Origin: CBDBKL01 sp965206675
Lineage (GTDB): Bacteria > Bdellovibrionota > Bdellovibrionia > Bdellovibrionales > JAKFYE01
Length of the DNA: 64,000 nucleotides
Direction: 5' to 3'
NCBI GenBank assembly: GCA_965206675.1
Contig: CBDBKL010000008.1
Coordinates: 434,001-498,000, forward strand
Shown here: piece after piece, positions 35,977 through 46,214 of the stretch
Position numbering within the stretch: the stretch's first letter is position 1
Layout: each line of letters opens with the position of its first letter
Position numbers and translations under genes: made by a program
The notes under the pieces: generated by a model
The model's database searches: none
The model's input: the letters and a program-made list of their open reading frames with translations, nothing else
Told to the model about the DNA's origin: nothing

Positions 35977-37365
35977 ATGGAAAAAAATATCTGGGAAAAG
36001 GCTAAAATCAATATAAGGGAGAAAAATCCCTCAAACCATATTCTTTTAGCCTGGATAAATCAGGTTAACTTTATAAAAATTGAGCCACTTGTCTCAGGAC
36101 GGCAAAAAATACATTTGAGTGTCCCTTCAACTCTTTGCAGAGACAGAATTCTAGACAATTTTACAATAATTAACGAAGAAATTTCCAACATTCACAAACA
36201 ACCCTTGGAGGCAGAAATACATGTCCAGGAACATAAGAACAAAGAACAGCCCAAAAGCACTTCTTTGGCGTCGCATCAAGTAGAATTTTCCCCTGTCGTT
36301 CAGTTACCCCAAGACAATGTATCTCCAGGCTCTCCAGACAAAGACTATTTAAACCCCTATACATTTGATAACTTTGTCGTTGGACGTAACAGTGAATTTG
36401 CACATGGAGCCTGTTATAGTGTGGCACAGTCTCCAGGAAAGGGATACAACCCCCTTTTCATCTATGGGCCAACAGGAATTGGAAAAACACACTTACTTCA
36501 CGCCACAGGTCGATACATACAAGAAAATTTTCCAGATTTGAGGATAAAATACGTATCAGCCGAAAAGTTTCTTAACGAATGTGTTGCCAGCATCCGTCAT
36601 AGAAAGATGGATGAATTTAAAAAACGTTATAGGGAAGAATGCCATGTCCTTCTTATGGATGACATTCAAAGTTTTGGTAAAGGGGAAGCTACACAAGAAG
36701 AATTCTTTAATACGTTAAACTTCTTATTTGAAAATAAAAGACAGGTAGTGGTTGCCAGTGATTGTATGCCTAAGGACATAAAAGGTCTTGAAGAAAGAAT
36801 ACGAACACGGCTTGAATGGGGGGTTATTGCCGATATTCATATGCCAGATCTAGAGACACGAATAGCCATTGTAAAGTCCAAAGCAGAAGAGATGAACGTT
36901 CACATACCTGACGATACTTTGGAATTTTTAGCCAGAATTTCAAAACATTCTGTTCGAGAACTGGAAGGAAATTTAAAAAGAGTAAAAGTACACAAAGAGA
37001 TTAGAGGTGTCTCAACTTCCTTAAAAACTGTTCAAGCTGAACTCTTTGCTAATTATAATACAGAATCTGTACCCATAAGGGCAGAAGACATACAAAATAT
37101 GGTAGCACATCACTATAAGATAAAACTCGTGGAGCTTAAGTCTCAAAACCGCTCTAAACCAATAGCGACAGCTCGGCAGGTGGCTATGTTTCTTATGAAA
37201 AAGTATCTAAAAGATAAATCTTTGAAAGATATTGGAAGAGCTTTTAACAAAAAAGATCATTCAACCGTTATTCATGCGATTAAGAAAATAAGCACTATGA
37301 AAAATTATGAGATAAAGAAAGATATTGAAAATTTATCAAAGAGCATTGAGTCACAAACAGAGTAG
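35977..37365 (+). CDS. dnaA: Chromosomal replication initiator DnaA
   Basis: AAA+ initiator that binds DnaA boxes and opens the origin. Domain I covers about 1-85 (IWEKAKINIREKN), a variable domain II follows, and the AAA+ domain starts NPYTFDNFVVGRNSEFAHGA with Walker A GPTGIGKTHLLHA and Walker B VLLMDDIQ. The C-terminal DNA-binding domain has the signature DIGRAFNKKDHSTVIHAI. GTG 35968 is also in frame; ATG 35977 gives the usual start and about 462 residues. It is the first gene of the rightward dnaA-dnaN-recF-gyrB-gyrA run. Confidence 0.97.
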   Translation: MEKNIWEKAKINIREKNPSNHILLAWINQVNFIKIEPLVSGRQKIHLSVPSTLCRDRILDNFTIINEEISNIHKQPLEAEIHVQEHKNKEQPKSTSLASHQVEFSPVVQLPQDNVSPGSPDKDYLNPYTFDNFVVGRNSEFAHGACYSVAQSPGKGYNPLFIYGPTGIGKTHLLHATGRYIQENFPDLRIKYVSAEKFLNECVASIRHRKMDEFKKRYREECHVLLMDDIQSFGKGEATQEEFFNTLNFLFENKRQVVVASDCMPKDIKGLEERIRTRLEWGVIADIHMPDLETRIAIVKSKAEEMNVHIPDDTLEFLARISKHSVRELEGNLKRVKVHKEIRGVSTSLKTVQAELFANYNTESVPIRAEDIQNMVAHHYKIKLVELKSQNRSKPIATARQVAMFLMKKYLKDKSLKDIGRAFNKKDHSTVIHAIKKISTMKNYEIKKDIENLSKSIESQTE

Positions 37366-37586
37366 GGAGGATGTGGAAAAATCTTTTTAAAAAGCTGGTA
37401 TATTTTTGTGGAAAAAAGAAATTCACAAAAAGTTTTATCTATTCAAAGACTTTTCCACTTTATTATTAACAGTAAAACCAAAGTAAAATAAAGAGGTTAA
37501 AACGGAATACAAGTTATAAACACCACTACTATCATTACTATTTTATATATAACTAGGTTGTTTTAATACAACTCAAGGAGGAAAAA
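37366..37586. other. oriC: Candidate replication origin (oriC) between dnaA and dnaN
   Basis: The 221-base, very AT-rich gap holds three DnaA-box-like sites with TTTTCCACA as core: TGTGGAAAA at 37372-37380 and 37407-37415, and TTTTCCACT at 37451-37459, then a long A/T stretch up to the dnaN ribosome-binding site AAGGAGG. Gene order and the change of coding strand on either side support an origin here or immediately around dnaA. The perfect consensus TTATCCACA does not occur in this gap. Confidence 0.65.
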
Positions 37587-38714
37587 ATGGAATTTAAGAT
37601 AGACAAAGAAGATCTATTAACCATTTTGGGGAAAACACAAGGAATTATAGAAAAACGAAATACAATGCCAACATTGGGCAATGCTCTTTTAGAAGCCAAG
37701 AAGGACAGTCTAAGAGTTTATGCTACAGATCTTGAGGTGAGTTTAACGGATGAGATTTCTGCAAAGATCAAAAAAGAAGGACGCGTGGCTGTTGATTCAA
37801 GAAATCTTTTTCAAATTATTAAAGAGATGAACAGCGATACGCCAATTCTTTTTAAGAGGAAAGATAATAACTGGCTAAGAATCAAACAGGGAAAGTCAGA
37901 TTTTACTCTTGTGGGAACAGATCCTGATGAGTTTCCTGTTTTTCCTGTACATAAGGGAAATCATTTTATGACTATTCCAACTGATGTGTTAAAGGACATG
38001 ATAGAAAAAACTATTTATAGTGTCTCTAATGATGAAACCAGATATCACTTAAATGGAGTGTACTTTGAAAAAATAGGAAAGACGAAGGATTCTTCTTATA
38101 GAATGGTGGCAACAGATGGCCATAGATTGAGCCTTGTTGATAGGAACGCTAAAGATATTAAAAATAAAGAGGCCTTCGATTTGGGTGTTATTATACCTAG
38201 AAAAGGTTTAAATGAAGTTAAACGTCTTTTAGACAGCGTTCAAACGGATAGAGTCAGTATAGCTATAGATGGAGCTCAATTTATTTTTAAGAGTGATTCG
38301 ACAGTGTTAATGATTCGTCTTATTGAAGGGAAATATCCTAACTACAAACAACTTATTCCAAAAAGTTTAATGCGAAAAATTAAGGTTGCACGCCATCCTT
38401 TGGTTTCTTCATTAAAGCGTGTTTCTCTTCTATCGAATCAACAATCAAAGGGAGTGACGTTAGATTTTGGAGAAAAATCTTTAAAAATATCGTCTAATAA
38501 CCCTGACATTGGAGAAGCTCATGAAGAACTGGATATAGACTATGAGGGAAATCAAATTAAAATAGGATTTAATGCTAAATACCTCTTAGATATATTAAAT
38601 AGTTTTGACGATGAAGATGTTCAAATTCATCTTAACGACGAACTTTCACCTGGCTTAATTAAACCATATCATGATAAAAATTATACGTGTATAGTTATGC
38701 CTATGCGTATCTAA
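37587..38714 (+). CDS. dnaN: DNA polymerase III sliding clamp (beta subunit)
   Basis: Forms the ring that tethers DNA polymerase to the template. Three clamp domains are visible; the first begins EFKIDKEDLLTILGKTQGII, the middle contains VATDGHRLSLVDRN, and the last ends NYTCIVMPMRI, a typical C-terminus. Length of 375 residues is normal. Strong ribosome-binding site AAGGAGG. It is four bases upstream of recF. Confidence 0.97.
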   Translation: MEFKIDKEDLLTILGKTQGIIEKRNTMPTLGNALLEAKKDSLRVYATDLEVSLTDEISAKIKKEGRVAVDSRNLFQIIKEMNSDTPILFKRKDNNWLRIKQGKSDFTLVGTDPDEFPVFPVHKGNHFMTIPTDVLKDMIEKTIYSVSNDETRYHLNGVYFEKIGKTKDSSYRMVATDGHRLSLVDRNAKDIKNKEAFDLGVIIPRKGLNEVKRLLDSVQTDRVSIAIDGAQFIFKSDSTVLMIRLIEGKYPNYKQLIPKSLMRKIKVARHPLVSSLKRVSLLSNQQSKGVTLDFGEKSLKISSNNPDIGEAHEELDIDYEGNQIKIGFNAKYLLDILNSFDDEDVQIHLNDELSPGLIKPYHDKNYTCIVMPMRI

Positions 38715-38718
38715 TCAT

Positions 38719-39882
38719 ATGCTGTTTAAGGCTTTAAAGGTTGTCGATTTTCGAAATATTCATGAAATTCATTTGAATATGTATGAGAGTTTGACTGTTT
38801 TAATAGGAACTAATGGTCAAGGTAAAACAAATATTGTTGAGGCTCTCTACCTATTACTAAATGGATCGAGTTTTAGACAAGGTAATGCGAAACATTTTAT
38901 TAGAGAGGGAAAAGATAAATCTTTAATAACAGCAGAGGTGAACTTTGAAGGGAAAACGGATGAGATATCTTTAAAGTTTGAGGATGGAAAAAAGATATGT
39001 ACGTTAAATAAAAAGAAAGTCTCCTCACACAAATTAATTAACCTTTTTCCTTATGTTTTATTTAGTCCAGAAAGTCTATTGGCCATAAAAGGCGGTCCAG
39101 ATATAAGAAGGTTTCTGGTAGATGAGTCGTTGGTTCTTTTAATGAAAGACTCAAAAAGTCTCTTACAACGGCATAAGAAAATACTGAAATCAAGGAACTC
39201 CATACTTAAAGATGTCAGTATGGGAAAAAGAGAAAAAGAACTCGCAGAACCTGTTATAGAAAGCCTGAACCCTTTGTATTTGGAAACTTCTATAGAAGTT
39301 TCCAAATTAAGAAAAGACACTCTTTTAACCTTAGAGCCTATTATGAGGGAGAGTTTAAGGGACTTAATACAAGTTGAGGATATACATTTAGAACTTGAAT
39401 ATTGCGTGAATGGAAACAGCACACGTGACTGGGATAGAGAGAAGTTTGATGCTGCCATACGTTATCGTTTAGAGGAATTAGGCCCTCGAGAGTGGGCTGT
39501 TGGTACATCTTTAGTGGGACCTCATAAACATGATATTGTCTTTAAATACCAAGGTATGGACTCACGTTATTCATGCTCTCAGGGAGAGCAGAGAATGATT
39601 ATATTAGCTTTCAAAATAGCACAAATAGTGTATTATAAGAGGATTCATGGGAGCTTTCCCATGTTGTTACTTGATGACGTTCTCTCTGAGTTAGATGAAA
39701 AAAGAGGAGCCTTTCTAATAGAGTTTTTAAGAAGTTGTCAGGCACAAACTCTAATGACAACGACAAATTTGCCATATGTAAAAAGCCTAAAGGATTTTGT
39801 TATTTATAATGTGGAAAATGGCCAACTTCAGGAAGACATGGAGACGGAGTGTTTGAAAAAAAAGATGTCTCACCGGCTGTAG
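38719..39882 (+). CDS. recF: DNA replication and repair protein RecF
   Basis: SMC-like ATPase that helps load RecA on gapped DNA through RecOR. Walker A is GTNGQGKTNIVEALYLL, the signature region CSQGEQRMIILAFKIAQ, and Walker B MLLLDDVLSELDEKR. Length of 387 residues is standard. No strong ribosome-binding site is seen, so translation may depend on dnaN coupling. It overlaps gyrB by 34 bases. Confidence 0.95.
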   Translation: MLFKALKVVDFRNIHEIHLNMYESLTVLIGTNGQGKTNIVEALYLLLNGSSFRQGNAKHFIREGKDKSLITAEVNFEGKTDEISLKFEDGKKICTLNKKKVSSHKLINLFPYVLFSPESLLAIKGGPDIRRFLVDESLVLLMKDSKSLLQRHKKILKSRNSILKDVSMGKREKELAEPVIESLNPLYLETSIEVSKLRKDTLLTLEPIMRESLRDLIQVEDIHLELEYCVNGNSTRDWDREKFDAAIRYRLEELGPREWAVGTSLVGPHKHDIVFKYQGMDSRYSCSQGEQRMIILAFKIAQIVYYKRIHGSFPMLLLDDVLSELDEKRGAFLIEFLRSCQAQTLMTTTNLPYVKSLKDFVIYNVENGQLQEDMETECLKKKMSHRL

Positions 39883-42290
39883 ACAAAAAATATAGTGCTG
39901 ATTCTATTAAAATTTTAGAGGGTCTTGAGGCTGTTAGAAAACGCCCCGGAATGTATATAGGGGACACTGTCAGCAGAGGATATCATCATCTTGTCTTTGA
40001 AATTTTAGATAACTCTATCGATGAAGCTTTAGCTGGACACTGTGATAAGATTGTCATCACCATTCATGCAGATGAATCTATTACCGTTGAAGATAACGGA
40101 CGTGGAATACCTGTCGAAACACATGAGAAGGGAAAGTCTGCTTTAGAAGTTGTTATGACAATTCTTCATGCTGGTGGAAAGTTTGACAGCTCAAGCTATA
40201 AAGTGTCTGGTGGACTGCATGGTGTGGGTGCGTCTGTTGTTAACGCTTTATCAAGTCGCTGTAGCGTAGAAGTTAAGAGAAATGGAAAGGTTTGGAGACA
40301 ATCTTATAAAACAGGACTTCCTGAAGGGGATATAGAAGTCGTAGGAACCACAGATAAGACGGGCACAAAAACAACTTTCAGACCAGATAGAAAGATTTTT
40401 AAAGATGAATCTATAACATTTAATTTTGATACTCTGTCGAATCGCTTCAGAGAATTAACTTTTCTAAATAAGGGTCTTGAAATTCTTTTTAAGGATGAGA
40501 GATCTAACAAGAGCAATAGCTTTCAATTTAACAATGGAATTATTGAGTTTGTAAGCTATTTAAACCAATCTAAAAAACCTGCACATAGAGAGGTTATTTA
40601 TTTTACAGGAACAAAAGAAGGGGTTGATGTTGAAATTGCTATGCAATGGAATGATGCCTATTCGGAATCTATCTATACATATTGCAATAATGTAAACACT
40701 ATTGAGGGCGGAACGCATCTTGTTGGTTTTCGATCTGCCCTTACACGAGCAACAAACTCTTATGCCCAAGATAAGAACCTATTAAAAAATCTAGCGGGAA
40801 ATTTAGAGGGTGAGGACATTCGTGAAGGGCTTGCTGCCGTTATTTCTGTTAAAGTTCCAGAGCCTCAATTTGAAGGGCAAACAAAAACGAAGTTAGGAAC
40901 TCATGAGATCAAAGGTATTGTAGAGTCTCTTGTTAATGAGAAGTTAGCAGATTGGTTTGATAGAAATCCAAAACCAGCAAAAACTGTTATAGGAAAATGT
41001 GTAGATTCGGCAAAGGCGAGATTAGCAGCCAGAAAAGCCAGAGATTTAGCGCGAAGAAAAACAGCTTTAGATAGTCATTCTTTACCTGGAAAGATGGCGG
41101 ATTGTCAGGAAACAGACCCCTCTCTCTGCGAGTTGTATCTTGTTGAGGGAGATTCTGCGGGGGGCTCTGCTAAACAGGCTAGGGATAGGAAAACACAAGC
41201 TGTTTTACCTCTTCGTGGAAAGATTCTTAATGTAGAAAAAGCTCGATTTGAGAAAATGCTTTCTAACGAAGAGATCAAAACAATGATTTCTGCTTTAGGA
41301 ACCGGCATTGGTAAGGAAAATGTTAATGCTGATAAAATAAGATATCATAAAATTATTATTATGACAGATGCTGATATAGATGGATCTCATATTCGAACAC
41401 TTCTTCTTACATTTTTTTATAGGCAGCTTCCTGAGATTATTGAGAAGGGATATGTCTATATTGCTCAACCACCTTTGTATAAAGTGAAAAAAGGGAAGTC
41501 CGAAGAATATATTAAAGATGAAGGTGCGCTTACAGATCACTTGTTAAATATTTCTTTGAAGAATTTGAAAATAGAAAACGCAAAGAAAGAATTAAATGGT
41601 GGTGAGCTTTCTTCCCTAATGAAGTCTATAAAAAGACTGAATCAACTTATCAATACTCTTTCGAATAAGTTTGATGAAACCCTACTTAAATTTCTTTTAA
41701 AAGAGAATGTCGACTTAAATAAGGAATTAAAAACAGAAGAGTCTGCTAAAAACTTAGTAGGTCAACTTGAGAAATGGAATAAAAAAGAAACATCGAATAA
41801 TAATATTACAAGCATAAATCATTCTATTTCCCCAGATAAAGAACATGATGGTGTCGTTTTGGAAATAACGACAAACTACTTTGTAAATGAAAAAACAAGT
41901 GTGTTAACGCTAGAGGTTCCTACTTCTAGCGAATTTATAGAGCTCACAGATCTTTGGAGTGAAGTTAATTCTATGATTTCCATTCCTGTTTCAGTTTCTG
42001 TTGATCAAAAAAACTACGAATATAAGAATGTTTTTCATATGTTTGATGAGATTTTAGAGATGGGAAAGAAGGGGTGTTATATCCAAAGGTATAAGGGTCT
42101 GGGTGAGATGAACCCTGAACAACTTTGGGAAACAACATTAAATCCTGATAATAGAATTTTACTACAGGTTTCTATCAATGATGCTATTTCTGCTGATGAA
42201 ACATTTAGTGTTTTGATGGGAGAGCAGGTAGAGCCACGTAGAAAATTCATTGAAGAAAATGCACTGATGATTGATGAATTAGATGTATAA
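39849..42290 (+). CDS. gyrB: DNA gyrase subunit B
   Basis: ATPase subunit of gyrase that powers negative supercoiling. The GHKL ATPase region has EILDNSIDEALAGHC and GGLHGVGASVVNALS; the TOPRIM domain has EGDSAGGSAKQARDR, with the metal site DADIDGSHIRTLLLTF. The 813 residues include the about 165-residue insert between TOPRIM and tail found in many Gram-negative GyrB proteins. The start is GTG and its first codons lie within the recF end. Confidence 0.97.
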   Translation: MFEKKDVSPAVDKKYSADSIKILEGLEAVRKRPGMYIGDTVSRGYHHLVFEILDNSIDEALAGHCDKIVITIHADESITVEDNGRGIPVETHEKGKSALEVVMTILHAGGKFDSSSYKVSGGLHGVGASVVNALSSRCSVEVKRNGKVWRQSYKTGLPEGDIEVVGTTDKTGTKTTFRPDRKIFKDESITFNFDTLSNRFRELTFLNKGLEILFKDERSNKSNSFQFNNGIIEFVSYLNQSKKPAHREVIYFTGTKEGVDVEIAMQWNDAYSESIYTYCNNVNTIEGGTHLVGFRSALTRATNSYAQDKNLLKNLAGNLEGEDIREGLAAVISVKVPEPQFEGQTKTKLGTHEIKGIVESLVNEKLADWFDRNPKPAKTVIGKCVDSAKARLAARKARDLARRKTALDSHSLPGKMADCQETDPSLCELYLVEGDSAGGSAKQARDRKTQAVLPLRGKILNVEKARFEKMLSNEEIKTMISALGTGIGKENVNADKIRYHKIIIMTDADIDGSHIRTLLLTFFYRQLPEIIEKGYVYIAQPPLYKVKKGKSEEYIKDEGALTDHLLNISLKNLKIENAKKELNGGELSSLMKSIKRLNQLINTLSNKFDETLLKFLLKENVDLNKELKTEESAKNLVGQLEKWNKKETSNNNITSINHSISPDKEHDGVVLEITTNYFVNEKTSVLTLEVPTSSEFIELTDLWSEVNSMISIPVSVSVDQKNYEYKNVFHMFDEILEMGKKGCYIQRYKGLGEMNPEQLWETTLNPDNRILLQVSINDAISADETFSVLMGEQVEPRRKFIEENALMIDELDV

Positions 42291-42304
42291 AAAGAAGAGA
42301 TAAA

Positions 42305-44761
42305 ATGGATACGCCGACAAAAGAACGTAATGATATTGTTTCTGTAGATATTAACTCTGAAATGAAAGAGGCTTATTTACAGTACTCTATGAGTGTTATT
42401 GTTGGGCGTGCTTTGCCTGATGCTCGAGATGGTTTAAAGCCTGTTCATCGTAGGATTCTTTTTGCGATGAATGAAATGGGAAATGTACATAATAAACCTT
42501 ATAAAAAATCAGCGAGAGTTGTTGGTGATGTTATTGGTAAATATCATCCGCATGGAGATACCGCCGTTTATGACACTATGGTAAGAATGGCTCAGGATTT
42601 TTCATTGAGAGATCCTTTAGTTGATGGGCAGGGAAACTTTGGTTCTATAGATGGTGATAATCCTGCCGCTATGAGATATACGGAAGTGCGAATGACTCCT
42701 CTTGCGGAGACGTTGCTTCAAGATATCGAAAAAGAGACGATTGATTTTGGTCCAAACTATGATGATTCATTATTAGTTCCAACTGTTTTGCCTTCTGGTT
42801 TTCCTAATTTATTGGTTAATGGAAGTGCCGGAATTGCTGTCGGTATGTCTACCAATATTCCTCCTCATAATTTAGGGGAAATCTGTGATGGGTGTTGTGA
42901 GCTTATTCAAGACCCAACTATAGAAGTTAATGATTTGATGAAAATCATTAAGGGACCTGACTTTCCAACAGCGGCGACTATCTCAGGAAAAAAGGGAATT
43001 TTAGGGGCTTATAAAACAGGGCGTGGAATTATTTCTTTAAGAGCTGTCTCTGACATTGAATCCGATAAAAACAGCAAGGAAAGTATCATTGTAACGCAAC
43101 TGCCTTTTCAGGTGAATAAAGCTCGTTTGATAGAAAGCATCGCTGACTTGGTTAAAGATAAAAAAATAGAAGGTATTTCTGATATCAGAGATGAGAGCTC
43201 TAGAGAGGGCATGAGAATTGTCATAGATTTGAAGAAAAGTGCAAACAGTGGAGTTACCCTTAACCGTCTCTATAAATACACTCAAATGAAAACAAGTTTT
43301 GGCGTGATTATGTTGGCTTTAGACAAAGGGCAACAGCCGCGTATTTTCAATCTTAAAGAAGCTTTAAAGGCTTTTATAGATCACCGTCAGGAAGTTGTTA
43401 CAAGAAGGTGTGTCTATGAATTAAAAAAAGCAGAAGCTCGCATTCATATTTTACAGGGATTAAAATTAGCTTTAGATAATATAGATGAAGTGATTGCTAC
43501 CATTAAGGCGAGTAAAGAGACTTCGGCGGCTATGTCTTCTCTTATGTCTCAATTCTCATTATCTCAAAATCAAGCCAAGGCTATTTTAGAAATGCGTCTA
43601 CAAAGATTGACGGGTTTAGAGAGGCAGAAAATTTTAGATGAGATTGAAAGTTTAGAAAAAGACATTGCATATCTTAAAAATGTTCTCTCAGATGTGAACG
43701 AGATTCTAAAAATTATTTCTGAAGAATTGAAGATGATTAAAAAGAAATATGCTACTGAGAGAAAGACAAAAATAGAAGATGCCGTCGAAGAATTAGAAGA
43801 TGAAGATCTTATTACTAAAGAAGAAACAGTCGTAACATATACACACTCTGGCTATATTAAACGCACTCCAATAGATACATATAGATCTCAGAGACGAGGA
43901 GGAAAAGGGCTTAAAGGAATTGAAACACGAGAGCAGGATTTTGTTTCTCGAATGTTTGTGGCCGATACACACACAACACTTCTTGTCTTTACAGACAAGG
44001 GAAAAGTTTATTGGCAAAAAGTGTTTCGCCTTCCTGAAGGTAGTCGTATTTCAAGAGGTAAAGCTATTGCAAATGTTGTCAATATTTCTTCTGGGGAGAA
44101 GGTACAGGTTATCCTTCCTGTTAGAGAGTTTGATGAGAATAAGTATGTTGTTTTCCTTACAAGGAAAGGGATTATTAAGAAAACACCTTTGAGTGCATTT
44201 TCTAAACCGCGAGCTTCTGGAATTATAGCTCTATCTATAGACTTAAATGACAAATTGGTGCGTGCGACCCTGAGTTCTGGAGAAGATGATGTCTTTCTAT
44301 CAACGGCCCAAGGAATGTCTATTCGCTTTAAAGAAAGTGATGTCAGAAGCATGGGAAGAATGGCCAGAGGAGTGCGTGGGATTAATCTAGGAAAAGATGA
44401 TGAAGTTGTGGGGATGGAGATTTTTCAGAAAGATGAAGAAGGCGCAGTTCTTATGGTCACAGAGGGGGGATACGGTAAGAGAACCAATATTTCCGAATAT
44501 AGAAATCAATCTCGTGGTGGAGTGGGTGTTATAACACAGAAGGTGAACGAAAAAATTGGAAAAGTTGTGGGAACACGGTATGTGGTAGATGATGACGATG
44601 TTATGGTTATCACAGATAAGGGAAAACTTATCCGTATGTCGGTAAAACAAATATCTATTCTAGGTCGTAACACACAGGGAGTTCGGCTTATCAATGTTTC
44701 TGCTCCAGAAAAAGTGTCCAGCATTGCTATTATAGAAGATGCGAATCTTTCTGATGGATAA
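42305..44761 (+). CDS. gyrA: DNA gyrase subunit A
   Basis: DNA-cleaving subunit of gyrase. The catalytic Tyr is at about 125 (AAMRYTEVRM). The quinolone-pocket region HPHGDTAVYD has Thr at the position of E. coli Ser83 and keeps the Asp at Asp87; Thr is natural in several lineages. The C-terminal beta-pinwheel contains the GyrA box QRRGGKG. Length is 818 residues. It lies 14 bases after gyrB and overlaps the following lipoprotein gene. Confidence 0.97.
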   Translation: MDTPTKERNDIVSVDINSEMKEAYLQYSMSVIVGRALPDARDGLKPVHRRILFAMNEMGNVHNKPYKKSARVVGDVIGKYHPHGDTAVYDTMVRMAQDFSLRDPLVDGQGNFGSIDGDNPAAMRYTEVRMTPLAETLLQDIEKETIDFGPNYDDSLLVPTVLPSGFPNLLVNGSAGIAVGMSTNIPPHNLGEICDGCCELIQDPTIEVNDLMKIIKGPDFPTAATISGKKGILGAYKTGRGIISLRAVSDIESDKNSKESIIVTQLPFQVNKARLIESIADLVKDKKIEGISDIRDESSREGMRIVIDLKKSANSGVTLNRLYKYTQMKTSFGVIMLALDKGQQPRIFNLKEALKAFIDHRQEVVTRRCVYELKKAEARIHILQGLKLALDNIDEVIATIKASKETSAAMSSLMSQFSLSQNQAKAILEMRLQRLTGLERQKILDEIESLEKDIAYLKNVLSDVNEILKIISEELKMIKKKYATERKTKIEDAVEELEDEDLITKEETVVTYTHSGYIKRTPIDTYRSQRRGGKGLKGIETREQDFVSRMFVADTHTTLLVFTDKGKVYWQKVFRLPEGSRISRGKAIANVVNISSGEKVQVILPVREFDENKYVVFLTRKGIIKKTPLSAFSKPRASGIIALSIDLNDKLVRATLSSGEDDVFLSTAQGMSIRFKESDVRSMGRMARGVRGINLGKDDEVVGMEIFQKDEEGAVLMVTEGGYGKRTNISEYRNQSRGGVGVITQKVNEKIGKVVGTRYVVDDDDVMVITDKGKLIRMSVKQISILGRNTQGVRLINVSAPEKVSSIAIIEDANLSDG

Positions 44762-45572
44762 AAAATACTTATTCATGAAGGGCTTTTTTATCCTTCTTAT
44801 TGTCTTTATAGGCTGTACAAAAAAATCTTCAGAGAGTTGGTTAAAAGAGGGCCAAACCTTTTATATAAAAGGACAGACTAAAAAAGCAGAAGAAAGTTTC
44901 GTTCAATTAATGAGGCGTCATCCAGAATCGGTAGAGGCCATTCAAGGGGCTATGCAGCTCTTTCAAATATACATGGGTAAAAATCCTCCTCGTTTTTCTG
45001 AATCTGTTCGTGTTTTAAGATTTGTAATTCATAGATCAGAGAAGATGGAAGATATTTTAAAAGCACAAAAGTTATTGGCCCAAGTGTATACTGAGCATCA
45101 ATCAGATTATAAAAATGGTGTTATTGAGTGGAGACGCTATATAGAGATTGAAAAAGATAAAGGCAAAAAGCAAGAGGCGAGGTTAATTCTAGCTAGGACA
45201 CACTTTTTTTCTCAGGATTATTTTCAGTCTCTTTCAGAAATATCTGTATTATTAGAGTCTAAGCCAGATGGCCATATAAAGTTCCAAACCATCTTTTTAA
45301 GGGGAAGGGTTTATTTTAGCCAGAAGAAATTAGATCAAGCCATTGAAGATTTTGAAACCCTTTTGAAAACATTTCCTAAAGAAAGTCTAAATGAAAATGT
45401 TGCCATGACTCTAGCTGTAGCCTATGAAGAACAAGGGAGCCTTTCTGAGGCCATCCGTGTTTGGAAAAAAATAAGAAGGGATAAAAAAGAATTAGAGTTT
45501 GTTAGTGGGCATATTCAAAAATTGGAGCGTAGAAGACGGGCGCTGCCAAGACCAAACAAGTTAAAAAAGTAG
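44754..45572 (+). CDS. TPR-repeat lipoprotein
   Basis: A hydrophobic segment with a lipobox-like VFIGC marks a lipoprotein. The rest is helical with TPR-type units (GQTFYIKGQTKKAEESFVQL, FLRGRVYFSQKKLDQAIEDF, AYEEQGSLSEAIRVWKKI). The open frame starts at 44739, but ATG 44754, overlapping the gyrA stop, gives a compact signal peptide; ATG 44775 is also possible. TPR lipoproteins often scaffold outer-membrane or motility complexes; the partner here is unknown. It is co-directional with the Fo genes downstream. Confidence 0.75.
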   Translation: MDKKYLFMKGFFILLIVFIGCTKKSSESWLKEGQTFYIKGQTKKAEESFVQLMRRHPESVEAIQGAMQLFQIYMGKNPPRFSESVRVLRFVIHRSEKMEDILKAQKLLAQVYTEHQSDYKNGVIEWRRYIEIEKDKGKKQEARLILARTHFFSQDYFQSLSEISVLLESKPDGHIKFQTIFLRGRVYFSQKKLDQAIEDFETLLKTFPKESLNENVAMTLAVAYEEQGSLSEAIRVWKKIRRDKKELEFVSGHIQKLERRRRALPRPNKLKK

Positions 45573-45578
45573 TAGAAA

Positions 45579-45776
45579 ATGAAAAAAGGGAAAAAAATAG
45601 AGGCTCTTTTTCTAGGTATGGAGTTGGTGGCTTTAGAGGTTATCGGACTTTATCTTGGAAAACTTATAGATGAGACGTATTACACTCAGGGTTTGGGAAT
45701 TTTTGGCGGTGGTATTTTAGGTCTTGGAATTTGGTTTTACCTTGTTATTAAAGTGGTCAAGAGGGAAAAGAAATGA
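45579..45776 (+). CDS. AtpZ-like small membrane protein of the ATP synthase cluster
   Basis: A 65-residue protein with two hydrophobic segments (ALFLGMELVALEVIGLYLGK and GIFGGGILGLGIWFYLVIKV), matching the small AtpZ/ATPase_gene1-type proteins found before atpI. Family members have been linked to Mg/Ca handling or ATP synthase assembly, but this is not settled. It follows the lipoprotein by six bases and overlaps the next gene by four. Confidence 0.78.
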   Translation: MKKGKKIEALFLGMELVALEVIGLYLGKLIDETYYTQGLGIFGGGILGLGIWFYLVIKVVKREKK

Positions 45777-46156
45777 CTGTGGAAAACCCCCAAGAAATTA
45801 AACAAATAACTGGAGCGGCCTTTGTTAAGAGCCTTTGGATTCAAATTTTGCTTTGTGGGGTTGTAGGAGTGTTGTTTTGGGTTTTGGATATGTCCTCAGA
45901 TTTATGGCCTCTTTTTTTAGGACTGTGTTTTTCATGGGTGAGTTTTTTATCGACACAACTCATTATTAAAAGATGGTTGACTCGGAAATCAATGGCCTGG
46001 ACAGGTGTTTTTGTTGTATTAAAATATGCAATCTTGGGTATAGGGCTTTATATTTTGGTACAGTCTTATATAGATTGGGCATTATTTATAGGAGTGGGAT
46101 TTTTTATAGGGACGGCTTCTTATATGATCGCGGCCTATAAAAATGAGAATTCCTGA
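45773..46156 (+). CDS. atpI: AtpI-family membrane protein
   Basis: A 127-residue protein with four hydrophobic segments (about residues 22-40, 47-65, 78-98 and 102-122). AtpI homologues help assemble the c-ring. Sequence is poorly conserved in the family, so the call leans on topology and its position between atpZ-like and atpB. The TQLIIKRWLTRK segment after the second helix is the usual positively charged loop. Confidence 0.75.
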   Translation: MTVENPQEIKQITGAAFVKSLWIQILLCGVVGVLFWVLDMSSDLWPLFLGLCFSWVSFLSTQLIIKRWLTRKSMAWTGVFVVLKYAILGIGLYILVQSYIDWALFIGVGFFIGTASYMIAAYKNENS

Positions 46157-46214
46157 TTTGTCTCATAGGATATGTTTGTTAATAGCGAAGTGATTTTAAA
46201 AGAAAGGGTGTCTT

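Noticed and set aside
42560..42562. Thr at the GyrA position of E. coli Ser83 as a quinolone-resistance change
   Set aside because: Thr is the natural residue at this position in several lineages and the Asp at position 87 is kept, so resistance cannot be inferred.
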